DNA from: Agrypnia vestita
Lineage: Eukaryota; Arthropoda; Insecta; Trichoptera; Phryganeidae
Length of the DNA stretch: 64,000 nucleotides
Direction: 5' to 3'
Assembly (NCBI GenBank): GCA_016648135.1
Contig: JADDOH010003988.1
Span: 186,001-250,000, forward strand
Positions within the stretch are counted from its first letter, which is position 1, and every line of letters begins with the position of its first letter. A model generated the notes under the pieces. It saw nothing but the letters and a program-made list of their open reading frames with translations, was not told where the DNA came from and made no database searches. A program made the position numbers and the translations under genes. Of this stretch, positions 1 to 11,639 are shown piece after piece.

Positions 1-2405
1 CCTCCACAACTGCTTCACCATGATTTTAGTCTGCCTCTAGGTTTTCTCTGGGGCACCCACTTGGTCTTGTGTTGGTTTAGTGTCCTGTTATCTGGGACTT
101 TCAACACGCCCAGTCGCAGACTTTAGGACCAATAAATTAATGTAATTTTCGATCACGCGATTCATTTTCAATTTTTGAGTGTGGGTCCGTAATGTGTAAA
201 GTATTTTGTGATCAAAAATGAAAAATTATTTCTTCACTAAACTACATATTGTCACGAGATGGTAGAATCAAAAGAAACCCCGCAGTACCGAAATCTCTCG
301 AAATGACTGGATAAACAAATATTCTCAAAAAATCGAGAAAACGATAAAACATATAAAGGAATCGATCGGCTACTATGCAGTCAGTCGTGTCAAAGTTGAT
401 TAACTGCGACAAGTTCACAGACAAAGCGAAATCGTGCACTGTGTCTTACTAGTGTTATCGTGATTTCAACGATAGATATTCGGCGGAAATAGGTACCTAC
501 CGACAAACGAGAATTTTTTCTAATGCGAGCCTGAGAGATATAAGCAACGTGCAACAGTATATGAAAGAAAAGTTATTCAGGAGGGAAAAAAATTGCAGCG
601 AAGTTTCTAGAACTAACTTCTAGATAAATATTGCAAATTACTTCTTAGATATTAATAAATGTGTGAAATATTCTAGAAACATTTGGTGACTGTGAACAGT
701 GTTCCGATTCAGTTCGTGTCCGTTGACTTTGCGAAATAAATAAAAACTTTAAATTGTTTAAGTATTTCATTTGCCTCCCACAGCCGCGTCCAGTGACTAT
801 ATATACAAGACGCCATTAATATTGTGTGTAGACCGTAGACGTTAGACAGAAGCTTCAACCATGGACAAGCGTGCATGATGACACGTATGAAAATGAGGAA
901 AGCTAGAGTGATATGTTAAGACAGAAAAGCGTAGTTGCCTATCCCGCGGCGTGGCGGTAAGCTATTAAATTATAAAAAAATAGCAAAAGGCGTTTCTACC
1001 AGGGTGGCCGCTGGTGGATTCGAATATCAAACCGCCTTCAAGAAGGCGCACGTCCTGACCAATCGATGTAAATGGATGCTTTATTGATACCATATGTAAA
1101 CTGCTTTGTACTTGAGATGAAAATTATTGCTTTATTTACGCCACTTCGCATTAGATTATTCAAGAATCTCAATCATTTGATTTAAAAAAATTGTAATCAG
1201 ATAGAGGAAATTAAATAATCGATTTGCGTTTCCCGCAAAGAAGAGAAAATATTAACATATTTTTCAGAAAGGGATGGAGCAAAATTTTAACATTATCTTA
1301 ATATATGATGTGGGAATATTATAAGTGTGCAGAATTTAGTATTCAATTGCGCAATAAATATTTTAAAACCGACCGGGTTTGTAATGATTTTAAAAGACTG
1401 TTTTTATTGTTGGTACGTGAAAACGTGTATAAATTAATTTAATTATCTTTTTATGCACATACTCAATCATAACCCGATTAGGTAAATAACTAGATCATAA
1501 CCAAGACATAACCAGAATATATGTGACATACTTATCAGTACAAAGTAATTTACCTATTCTATTGTTATCAACGTTAAATAGTTTATTATGCTCGAGATAA
1601 AATGATAAAAATTGTTTAATTGTTTTACAGAAATACTTTACTGAAATAACACTTGAAGCAGTACCTGAGAACACTGTACCTCTCCTTTATTTGATGAACA
1701 TTCGTCTCAAAAGCTACACACATGGATATATGTAAGCTACCTTTCTCACATATTCATGGTGACTGACGTAAAACCTAGATCTGTATGCAAACAAGTACAT
1801 TAATTTATTTATAAATATTTGCCAATAGAAAAACAATATGATGAAAAAACGATGGAATTTTATCACCAAATTGTAAAAACACAAAACGCGCTTAATTTCT
1901 CAGAGAGTAGGTATCAAAAGAGTTTCATAAGAAGAAAATACGGTGGAATTGTATATAATTATCATCAAATTGTTTACAAACAACGCATGAATTCGCTGAA
2001 AAAAAAAACGGAAGACGTAGCGCTTCATCTCGCAGAGAAAAGTATAAAAAACAGAAGTGAAACATAAGAATGAAAATTGTTTACACTTTTTCTTTTCTGT
2101 CAAATTTTACGTGGAAGCTTTTAGTTTTCTGTAATTAAGTGTTCTCGATTTGATCATCGTTTACGTATCATCTCACATACGCAAGCATTTTATTTAATAA
2201 ATGATAAGATCCAATAAAATAGTACATGAATATTTTCATAATGATACAACTCAAGTAGATACATTTAAACCACTTTTAAACAGAGAGTTATAGTATGGGG
2301 AAATCGGCTACATGATATAATGATATGTCCGCGAGCGTTTTGTCCGAGTAAGTGTCCATGTATGTAATATTTTGCATTCTGAAAGTAGTTAATACCTAAT
2401 GCCCC

Positions 2406-2470
2406 TTAACCATTCCGCGAGTCAAACCGATGCCGGGTCGCCAGCCGAGCAGTGCGCTCAACATTTGAGC
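2406..2470 (-). repeat. possible tRNA-derived SINE remnant
   Basis: Read on the - strand, this piece has a box-A-like 'tagctcaaatg' followed about 35 bases later by a box-B-like 'ggtttgactc'. That is the layout of a tRNA-derived SINE head. It is too degenerate and too short for a functional tRNA: no acceptor stem closes. It is an isolated GC-rich block in AT-rich DNA, as expected of an old SINE. Confidence 0.3.
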
Positions 2471-3000
2471 TATTATAAATAAATAAATAACTAACTGGCT
2501 TTATGATTTTTTTACTTAAGAAGAAATTATATTCATGAATATTTTTTTTAAACCACGCTTATATTTAAATGTACCTCCTAAAAAGTAAAAAATAAATTCT
2601 CAGCCAGCAAATGTTTGCCTCATTATCCAAAAAAAAGGTGGGCGGATATTAAAACATATTTGTATGTTATGTAAATTAGAAAAATTCTGTCGTTGATGGA
2701 GGAAAAGCGCTGACGCTTTTATTTGGAGAGTGAGGTAAAAAATTTTTGGTCGAAAACAATTTTTTTATATTTTAGTACATTTAAATATAACTTAATTTAA
2801 AAAAAAATTTCACGTTATATAATTTTCTACTTTTTAGTCATAATATTACTCAGCGTACAAAATCACTTCGGTAGGATTCTAGCGCCATCTTTTGGGGTGC
2901 TCATTGACTAATTTCCCAAATAAAACTTTTATTAATTAATTACGATGGATTAATTGATTAATCAGTGAATCTGATAATTGATCCATATATTATCATCATC

Positions 3001-3020
3001 AGAGAGAGAGAGAGAGAGAG
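3001..3020. repeat. (GA)10 microsatellite
   Basis: An uninterrupted run of ten AG dinucleotides, preceded by a short 'atcatcatc' stretch. It is not inside any gene I can see. Confidence 0.9.
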
Positions 3021-3689
3021 TGCAAAATTTCAGCTCAATTGAACATTGGGATGCGGGTAATAAATCGATTTTAAGATTCCGTCCAGACAAACGGGTGAAG
3101 CGAATATAAGCGTGGTAATAAATCATAAATGCAGGAAATTCCGAATATTGAGGTTAATGCTGCCAGAAAATCTAGAACTCGAATGTATTAAAATACTCGA
3201 TTCTTGCTAAGTTTTGAATTTCGTACCTTCATTGGGTAGGTACAATTGTTTTATAAACATATTTAAATCAATAATATACCTACTTAGTAAATGATTTGTT
3301 GTATTTTTTTTAAGTGCACTGCCTGTGAGAGATAACATAAATTAAATCTTTTACTTTTTGGTAACATTATATTAAAAATAAAATTGTACTAGTCTTGTTT
3401 GCAAACACTTCGATGGGTCAATAACCATTATTTTCTGTTTCAAAAGTATGTACTTTTCCATGATACCAGAAGAACATCTCACGCATACACCGCGGATATA
3501 CCTAAGACTTATAGGTGTTTTCATACAAATAATCTTGCAATTGAGTTAGTGTGGGTACAGTGCGTAACATGCGCATTGTTTTGTTGTGTTAAGTTTACGG
3601 ATACGATAGGGGCGTATAAAATAGTAAAAAATATACTTAAATATTTACATAAATAATTAAAAATATTTAATTATACACTATATAAAACG

Positions 3690-4549
3690 TACCAAATTCT
3701 GCCCACTATACGCAGACGAAGCAGTATTAGTGGCTAATAGTGAAGCTGATCCGCACTGCCTGGTATCCAGGATGTCCGATGTATGCATGCAGAGTGAACT
3801 TCTGATGAATGTCAGCAAATCGAAAGTGATAGCGTTCGAGAGAGACGAAAGAGTGACCAAGTGTGATGTAATTGTAAACAACGAATGCTTAGAATAAGTA
3901 AACGAGTTTGTGTATTTGGGAAGTATGTTTAGTAGAGACGGGACGGCTGAGAGTAATATCGAACGAATAGTGACTGCGGAAAACAGTAAAGCAGGAAAAG
4001 TAAATGGTGCTCTAAATGCAATTAAATCTGTCAAAGGGAGCAAAACTAGCGGTACATAACGGCGTTCTAGTGCTAACCTTGATGAACTGGCAAAGAAGGA
4101 ATGAAGGTAGACTGAATGCGGTGGAAATGCAGTCACTAAAACGCTTGTGTGGAAAATCTTTGGTCAATAGAATGGGGAACGAACAAATTAGAAGTGAAGT
4201 AGTAAGTGAATGCAGTATGGTAGATACTCATAGAATAAAGAAAGGAGTGCTGAGGTGGTTTGGTCGTGTTGCACGTATGAGCGAGGAAAGGATGGTTAAG
4301 AAAACATGAGGCGAGTGTTGAAGGCTACAGGAATAGAATGCGTCCACGAAAGACCTGGCAAGATCAGATACTACAAGTATTTGAGAATGGCCCTCTTAAG
4401 AGACTCAACAATCGTAGAACTTGTATGAGAAGATGTATGAATGTAGCCGAAGCAAACATGGTGGGCCAAGATAGAAATATATGGCCTTCTATCCTCTCGG
4501 CCTACCCCTGCGTGGAAACGGTGTGATGGTTAGTTAGTTAGTTAGTTTA
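3690..4549 (+). mobile_element. decayed LINE reverse transcriptase, RTE-like, with (TTAG)n tail
   Basis: Three frames on the + strand carry reverse-transcriptase remnants in order. The first (about 3700-3900) has a 'YADEAVLVAN' catalytic motif, where the family has YADD, followed by a 'LLMNVSKSKV' segment, and ends in a stop. Next comes 'NEFVYLGSMFSRDG'. A frame at 4016-4309 then has 'RLNAVEMQSLKRLCGKS' and 'GVLRWFGRVARMSEERM', the C-terminal thumb segment common in RTE-type and related LINEs. A third frame (4338-4526) continues to a stop. The piece ends with four TTAG units at about 4527-4545, a plausible simple-repeat tail. The Asp-to-Glu change, in-frame stop and frame breaks show it is dead. 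Clade is inferred from motif wording only. Confidence 0.8.
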
Positions 4550-5588
4550 AAAGGAAAACAGAAGTGGCAACTGTTTTTAATAACTTAATTCCAACAAGAT
4601 ATATGTAGGTTTCATAGATTCCAAAGAAATTTCCTTGAGTAGCGAATATTGTATCTATCTCAGAAACCCCTCAGTGGGATATTGCTGCCTTTGCTATTAT
4701 ACCCCTCATACGTACTTTGGTGACGCCTCCCACCGTATGAACGCGCCCAGCGCGAATACGGGCCGCCCGCGCTTCACGAGAGGCGTTCTCTTGTCGATAT
4801 ATTTATACTTCCTATTGGTTGCGTTCCTTGACTACGACTATACTATATGTGTTATGAGTACGGAGTGTTTTTTTATTGGTGATTAAAAATTTTTTTTTGT
4901 ATTTATAGTAATGGTATTTTTATATAGTCTGTCCAAATTAGAGACAATAAATTCTTCAAACAGTAAATCAGTGGAATATATTCTAGGTTTTTTAATATTG
5001 TTATTGTAGCCAATTTTTGTGTGATTTTAATTAAGAGCCTAAAGATTTCTTTTATATGTTCCACCCCTAGCTATTATTCCGTATTGTAATATGGATTGTA
5101 TAAAGGCGTAATATTGAATTCTATGTGTGTCTATTGTCAAAATGTTGCGTAATCTTATAAATATATAAATCAATTTTATAATTTTATTTACAATTGTATT
5201 TATGTGCTCCTTCTATTTCATTTTTGTTATTTAGTAATTCCCAAGTACTTACTAGACTTTGATATATAAATTTTTTTGCAGTTTAGACAGTATTCTCTAT
5301 GGCGCAAATGTATTTCTTTTTTCGATTTGTGATAAATATTATCCACAAACTTTCCATGTGTATTATTTTCAGACTCTTCAAGGGAAATATAATATTATAA
5401 ATTTTGAATTTTCATCACAGGGGCTGATATTAATAATTTATTTGGATACGTGCCATATAGGACGCAGTCTGATTTAGCAATATTTTTAATAAAATTGTAA
5501 TACTGGAGAAATTGTAATATTTTGTGGAGAAAATTAAGCAATATGAAATTTCTATATTTTTTATTAAATATCAATTGTAAATATTATA

Positions 5589-5853
5589 ATATCGAGGGTA
5601 GAAAGCCAAAAGGGCGTTAGTGATTATTTCGAATTTACAGGAGAGCAAAATAAATTTCTGTCAATGTTTGATTGTGATTTTGTCGATGTTTCTTAAATTA
5701 AACGATTTCCATATTTATTAATCCAAAACAAATATGGAAATCGTTTAATAATAAAAGAAACATCGACAAAATCAGATTGACACAACTTTCTTTAGCTCTC
5801 CTGTAAAATTCTAAATATTTAATAACGCCTTTTTGGCTTCCTACCCTCGATAT
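5589..5853. mobile_element. foldback MITE, family A copy 1
   Basis: The whole 265-bp unit is an imperfect palindrome. It starts 'atatcgagggtag' and ends 'ctaccctcgatat', and the arms pair through 'ggagagcaaa' / 'tagctctcct' to a centre near 5720 ('aaacgatttccatatt' against 'aatatggaaatcgttt'). A second copy lies at 35767-36022. Being found twice with different flanks and near-complete self-complementarity marks it as a non-autonomous DNA transposon. I cannot name the superfamily, because no clear target duplication beyond the ambiguous AT/TA at the ends is visible. Confidence 0.8.
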
Positions 5854-6170
5854 GCTGTCATTTAAATAAGTTTTTATCCAAAATGGATACGTTTTTGTTT
5901 ATCAACTGCATGGTTTATTAATAATGATATTGGTATGCTAATAATGATATTAAAAATTTAAAAATTAATATTTACTCATTTATGCTACACCATAGCATTG
6001 CTTTTGAAGACGGCGATTCTGGATCCTAGGCATTAATATCCAAAAAACGGAGAAAAAATAGCGAAGTTACGAGATACATAGATTATTTCAAAATACACAT
6101 ACCTATAGTATATTTTGTATGCAGAAATATTAGATACATTATTTTTTAGTTACTCGAATAATTAATCATG

Positions 6171-6300
6171 TATTATAGATGTCTCATAGAGACGAAATTA
6201 TATTTTTTTATTAAGTGATCACTTTACACAATCTAACGTAAACAAATGTATGGAACGTAAAATAATATATAATTTCGTCTCTATGCGATATCTATAATAT
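6171..6300. repeat. palindromic repeat (MITE-like)
   Basis: Arms of about 33 bases ('agagacgaaattatat' near 6188 and 'atataatttcgtctct' near 6266) flank a central segment of about 65 bases. The outer ends 'tattatagat' and 'atctataata' also pair. It is probably a short foldback transposon; no second copy was noticed in the window. Confidence 0.65.
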
Positions 6301-9204
6301 ATCTTGATTTTTGATGTCCCCCTGGGATAGAATCCAGTACTGTGTTCTTTAAAACTTTTGGACAAACTCAAAATATTCTGAATAAATCATATGTTTAACA
6401 TGTCTACACATTGAACAATTAATGTATTTTAAAATAATCTACTTATCTCGCTTCCTTAATATTGTTTCATAGATTTCGGAATTTTTCAAAACTAGCAATG
6501 ATACATGCATCATTTTTAAAACAATTGTAGTAAAAATTATATTGGGTTATTAAGACGAAGTACATATTTATAATGTATGAAATAAGGATTATTTTGTACA
6601 GTCCTGACAATTTATCAAGGTCACTTGATTAATTAAATATTTTAGGTTTTTTACCAAAACCATTAATTGATTTTATTGATAGTTTGTTTTTTTATTAAAA
6701 AAACATGGTCATTAATATTACTTTAAATAAAATCAGTTCTGTTTTACTTATTGCATGAATATTTATTTCGGGCTTGTCTGTCGAAATCTCTTTTTGGCTT
6801 AAAAACTGCGATTAAAAAAATCCACGATCAGTAAATGGATGTAAATCAGTAAATTGAGTGAATTAAGATTGTTCGTGGGAGGCCGTATCAAGTTGTCCTA
6901 CGATGGTTCACATAAGCGATCTATGTAATTTGCCTAAGTTTGCCTATATTACAACACTTGCACCCGCACCTGTTTATTTGTACATACGCTCTCTCCCCAC
7001 AAGTACCGGATAAAATAATAATACCTACAATCTCGATACAATTCGCATTACAATGGGTTTTTTATCCTTTCAAGCAGACCCAACAATAACTGATTCAATC
7101 ACGAGATTTAAATACACTGGACGTGTGACAATCACATTTCCCATGAATAATGCATTAAAGCATGCGGAGTGACTTTGAGAATTGATGGTAACGCCTCTGT
7201 TCACCCTCTGCATTCCCTCTGCGTTCTGAACGGAGGAATATGTTGACTTAAGTGATTTATTAACTCGACACATTTTCACATTTCCTCGCAATGTTGGTGG
7301 ACGTGACGTCGATGGGGCCCGGTGCTAGTGGGCACAATATTCCTGCCGGGTGGTGATTTACAAGTACCGCCACCCACTCCGCGAGATTTTCATACATTTC
7401 ACGTTGTTAAATCTGAAGATCTTTGTGTTTGCAGGCGTTTATCTCCTGGGCTTGACGAATTATGGTGCATTACTTCCTAAATCAATTTCTAATCATGCGT
7501 CTTGTGCTTCGTTATGTTCTAGGCGGGGCAGATGTGCCTCGGACCTCGCCACACACGCAATAGGACAGAACTCGGGCACCAGTCTTATTTACGTGTCCAT
7601 TTTAAACGGTTGTCTGTTGTTTCTTTCAAAACAGAAAAAATCTTGCTATTATATATATGATGGTTTTATCTCTTTAGAAGAAAAAAGGGTAGAAGAGTTT
7701 GGGTGAAGCGTTTGGGTGGTTGAAAAAATGGCATCGATATAGCTATGTGACAATTCATGGACCTGACATTTGTACAATTTCTTAAGAATGAATAAATCAG
7801 CTTTTGAATACCTACTAAATAAGATGAACCCCTTAATTAAGAAAAAACAGTAATGAGATATGCTATTAGTGGAAGAGAACAACTTGCAATGCCTAACGCT
7901 ACGCACACACACGTATAGTCAGTGCTCGGGTTTGCCAGCTTGGACATACAAACAGATTTGCCCGCCAGGCATAATCCGGGAAGATCCGGCAGATGTGCCT
8001 GAGCGTATATAACCAACTATTGGTTTCAGACTTCATCCGTCCATCTGATTGGCGATTTTCCGCAAGAGCCGACGCTTCCTTCTACCACCATTCTCCCCTT
8101 TTCATCAGTACAAGCTCGAGGCATTAAAGTATGTGTACATGTACAATGTACATATATAATAGATTTTATTATGATAATACGCGAACAAACTACCATATAT
8201 GTACACTCATCACTGCCTAGACTACACAGACTGGAAAATCAGTAGATACGCTGAGTTTGTAGATGTATTCTACGATAGCCTAACTACTTTAAAAGGAAAC
8301 ATACTATCGATTCTGAGACAGTGAAAGTTTATATATTAAAATCTGCTATTTTTTTTACTATTTTACTCATGGGTTTGTTGACTTCTTCATTTTTCACATC
8401 ATTAATTATTTTATTCAATCAATTATCTGTGTATATTTCCGCCTTCAAAACGTATGTACCGGTTTATCTTGTTTTAAAAAAATTCAATCGTATCTCATCT
8501 TTCCACAATCTGCTCCATTGACCTACAATCCGGCAACACCACAACATCCATGATTTATCTCCACTATATAATGCCTTTTTCAATCCTCATCAATTTTCAC
8601 TCACCTCGGTACCTGAAATTTAAATTAGAATCATGGTCTTCCACTCCGTCCGACTGACAGAACTTCACTATCCATCCTCATTCATAATACTGATTTCTTC
8701 AGCTCCTCATTCGAAACGCATTTGGCTAGGCTGTGGAATCAGCCAGGCATAGAATTCACACTCCCACATAACTAACCACGTAACTATCTTCAGAAGCAGA
8801 CTAATGCAGTTTTAACTTCCCCAAAACATAATTTAACCCTTCCTTGTCTCCATCCTTACTCGTCTCGTTATTTCTGGTTTTGTCACTATAACATTGTATA
8901 CCTGAAGTATGCTTGAGTTTTTATACTAAATTGTGTACCAACAGCAATTGCCACCTGGCATTAAATCCGCCACTATAATAAATAATATTGGATTATTTAT
9001 GTTGCGCCATTTTTGTGAAAATTTCACCTAAAGGACGCTTTACACACACTTTTACATACTAAAATCATAGAAAAACAAAATGAAAAATAAAATGGAAAAG
9101 AAAAGGGAAAGAAAAACAGCTCAAAACATAAAATAGTAACAGAAAACAACTAATATTAAAATGGTTCTGGGAAAGATTTTGTAAACAATAAATAAAGTCT
9201 CTGA

Positions 9205-10190
9205 ATCAGTGTTTCTTATCGAGAGGGCAAAGAGTTCCACACTTTGGGGCCCGCCACCCCAAATGCCCGTTCGCTGAACCTAATTTTCTGGAACTGACTT
9301 GCCGGTTCCACAACCCTTCCCACCGCTAAAGTAGACGCCGACCTAAGAGTTTGACGTCTCCCATTTATATTGTCTGGAATACAGAGCTCTTGAAGATACA
9401 GAGGCGCCATGTTATGAGTTACCTTGTACATCAACCAACACAGTTTGAACTCTACTCTCTCAGGAAAACGAAGCCAGTGCAATTCTAGCAGAAGGGATGT
9501 TATGTGCGAGAATTTTATCGTTCCATATATTATTCATATTGCAGCGTTTAGAACAGATTGTAGTCCGTCGAGCAGAAACATCGGTAGGCCAGTTTAGATA
9601 CCATTACAGTAGTCCACACGTGATACAACAAATGCATTAATGAGTAAACGGGCTGCCTCAGAGGGAAGGTGTCTGCGAATACTTTTAATCTGTCTCAGTT
9701 GATAAAAATGTGCACTGACAGTTTTGCTGATGTGTGTATTCACGGAGAGATCTGTACACCCAACAACCTGACTGCAGATTTTGCATTCACAGACATTGAT
9801 TCCTGGATTAGGTGTTGTCTTTTAGGTGTCGCCGCCCATAGAAATTCTGTTTTTGATGGATTTAAGCGAGTCTATTTTGTGCAATCCACGCCTATTTCTT
9901 CGACGCATTTTGCAATTTTTATTTTTAGTTTTTCTGTCTCATCCGGTTTGCAGAAAAAGTAAATGTGTGTATCGTCCGCATAGCAGTAAGGCTATAATCC
10001 TGCAGATATTATAATTTTTTCTATATCTTTTGTACATAAGATATACAAAAGTGGTCCCAGAACTGATCCCTGAGGCACCCCGATTTTGCTGTAACAGTTG
10101 GTTATGTTGAGTTTTGAAAGCGCACCGATTGTGATCTGTTACTCAGATAAGATTTGAACCAATCGTGCGCTTTACCCATCTATTCCTACT
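9205..10190 (-). mobile_element. decayed LINE reverse transcriptase, CR1/L2-like
   Basis: Read on the - strand from about 10100 downward, the catalytic palm motifs appear in the expected order: 'GVPQGSVLGPLL' at about 10083-10048, then 'YADD' encoded at 9982-9971. The C-terminal segment at 9482-9216 has 'LHWLRFPERVEFKLCWLMYK' and 'RAFGVAGPKVWNSLP', the signature tail of CR1/L2/Rex1-type ORF2 proteins. The frames between are interrupted, so the copy is inactive and 5'-truncated. Short + strand ORFs here are shadows of it. Confidence 0.85.
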
Positions 10191-10264
10191 GTATTATTAA
10201 TATGTTTACAAAAAGTGAATAAATAAATAAATAAAATAAGAATTAATGAACTGAATAATGCACC

Positions 10265-10610
10265 AATTTGATGTGTAAACAACGCCACGTCGTCTCTTAA
10301 TGTTGTGCTGCGCCGTCGTGCAGCTCGTTAATTCTGGAGTCGAATTGTGCCCCGCTCCCCGCCCTGACTCGGGCACCGCCGACTTAATGAGCCGGAGGTG
10401 TGCGCCGGGACGAGCCGATTGTATTGTAATTTGTGCCTCGGGGAATCCCACGCGCGGGCCCCAGCACCAGCACCAGGCGACCTTAGAAGGACGTCTGACT
10501 TGCCCAACAACGCGGCGATCTCCCGCGCTTCGTGTTTCTGTCTTATCATCCACAGTTACTTTAGTTCCTGCGCGCGTGTGTTGGTGCGCAAGACACTTTG
10601 TTTACATCTA
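10265..10610. other. unexplained GC-rich island
   Basis: About 340 bases with far higher GC than the flanks. Several short overlapping frames on both strands are open simply because stop codons are rare at this composition. None resembles a protein, and none has convincing splice sites. It contains 'ctcgttaattctgg' and 'cgacttaatgag', homeodomain-like TAAT cores inside GC-rich sequence. Candidate explanations are a conserved cis-regulatory element, a non-coding first exon or a transposon piece. Nothing in the sequence decides. Confidence 0.4.
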
Positions 10611-10808
10611 CTATTTGAATAATAATATGTAAGTATTCCACGACATGATTCCGACATTTTTGTCAGCCAGCGTTGGATATTTTTTTCAGTTAACTCTGCC
10701 TTACCTCCCGATAATAGACATGACACGGTTTGCTATGGACAACTTCGAAAAGAATCGGCAAGACCGAAGCGTCACAAGAAAAAAAAATGAGAATAGTCAG
10801 AACCTCGT

Positions 10809-10846
10809 CTTCTCAATCAATCTCTTTCTAGAGATTGATTGAGAAG
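10809..10846. repeat. perfect 17-bp hairpin, 4-nt loop
   Basis: 'cttctcaatcaatctct' (10809-10825) is exactly complementary to 10830-10846, with loop 'ttct'. It lies beside the GC-rich island and just before a LINE 3' end. No T-run typical of a terminator follows. The function is unknown. Confidence 0.8.
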
Positions 10847-10884
10847 TTCTGTAGTACTGGACGTGGAGAGAATGAGAGATCAGA

Positions 10885-11639
10885 AGACAATTTATTTTAT
10901 TTTTTTATTAATTAACGCCCCATAGGGCTTTTACAATAGATAGGCAAGTGTACATAATCAGAATATATAGATAGTATAAAGAGAAAAAAACAATAACATG
11001 TAAACATAATAATGACATACAGAGAAAAGAAAATACTTAAAATATAGATACAAATGTATAAAGATAAATATAATATAAAGTAAAAAGCAAGTATGTATAT
11101 AAAAAGCAGAAGCAGAAGAAAAATATAATATAATAGAAATTTAAAAACTAAAAAGGAAAAATGTAGAGTGAAAAGATATAGCACAAGCATTGAAAGTAAT
11201 ATTATAATAAAAAATATACATACAAATACAAATCGATTATTTAAGTCCAATTCGACAAATACTAGTAATCTTTCAATACACCTTTTAATATATGTCTAAA
11301 TAATATACAGTTATTGGCAAAGACGTCCAGTTGCTCGTATCTGTTTGCTAGCCTAGGAAGCCTTTGCAGTGGGGAATTAAAGATATAGTTAGTGGCTGCA
11401 GTTTCCACGGCAAAACCTGCATGACTTCTAGTTATGCGAGATGGTATGCCATGGAAATGTGGACGTAACGCGGACGGTCCGCAGAACGAATGCTTCGAAC
11501 GTAGAGAAAATAATGATCGGGCAGCGTCGATCCTCCGAATTCCGAGCACGGGGACATCATTGAAAAATTGGTCATCTAAGTAAGGGTGGAAGGAATCCAA
11601 TCTCGTGGATGATCCAAACTGGTTAAAACTTTGTTGCAT
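10885..11639 (-). mobile_element. LINE 3' end: ORF2 C-terminus plus A/T-rich 3' UTR
   Basis: On the - strand a 125-codon open frame (11639-11262) contains 'GPSALRPHFHGIPSRITRS' and 'NYIFNSPLQRLPRLANRY'. This is the kind of 'N-Y-x-F-N-S-P-L-x-R-L' tail seen at the end of insect LINE ORF2 proteins. It is followed by a low-complexity 3' UTR that ends near 10885 in 'aattaataaaaaaataaaat', an A-rich tail. A GC-richer coding block followed by an A-rich end fits a 5'-truncated LINE insertion. The clade is not assigned. Confidence 0.65.

Larger units (their letters stand above)
1..3689. other. gene-free AT-rich DNA
   Basis: I see no supportable gene here. An 82-codon open stretch at 1819-2067 (+) opens with TTG rather than ATG, is lysine-rich and resembles nothing I know. 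The sequence around 690-860 looks somewhat promoter- or UTR-like (TATATATA near 800, 'attcagttcgtgtcc' near 706), but no open frame follows: the first ATG near 861 gives only five codons. A (GA)10 run lies at 3001-3020. The rest is AT-rich with short poly-T runs. Confidence 0.5.
4550..9204. other. gene-free DNA between LINE fragments
   Basis: No gene found. The stretch holds a foldback MITE (5589-5853), a 130-bp palindrome (6171-6300) and a moderately GC-rich island around 7280-7600 with short overlapping frames that do not look like protein. A GC-rich block at 7900-8100 contains a TATA-like 'gcgtatataacc' near 8003, followed about 25 bases later by 'tcagacttc'; no open frame follows. Around 8690-8900 there may be another LINE C-terminus ('LARLWN'-like), too degraded to call. 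Confidence 0.5.

Noticed and set aside
790..870. Core promoter with TATATATA near 800 and a start codon at about 861
   Set aside because: The ATG is followed by a stop after five codons and no exon-like frame or convincing donor follows, so no gene can be attached.
1819..2067. 82-codon + strand frame
   Set aside because: It opens with TTG, has no recognisable similarity and lies in AT-rich DNA where such lysine-rich frames occur by chance.
10206..10632. Four overlapping frames on both strands suggesting a gene
   Set aside because: They follow from high GC content, overlap each other and match no family; treated as a GC-rich island.
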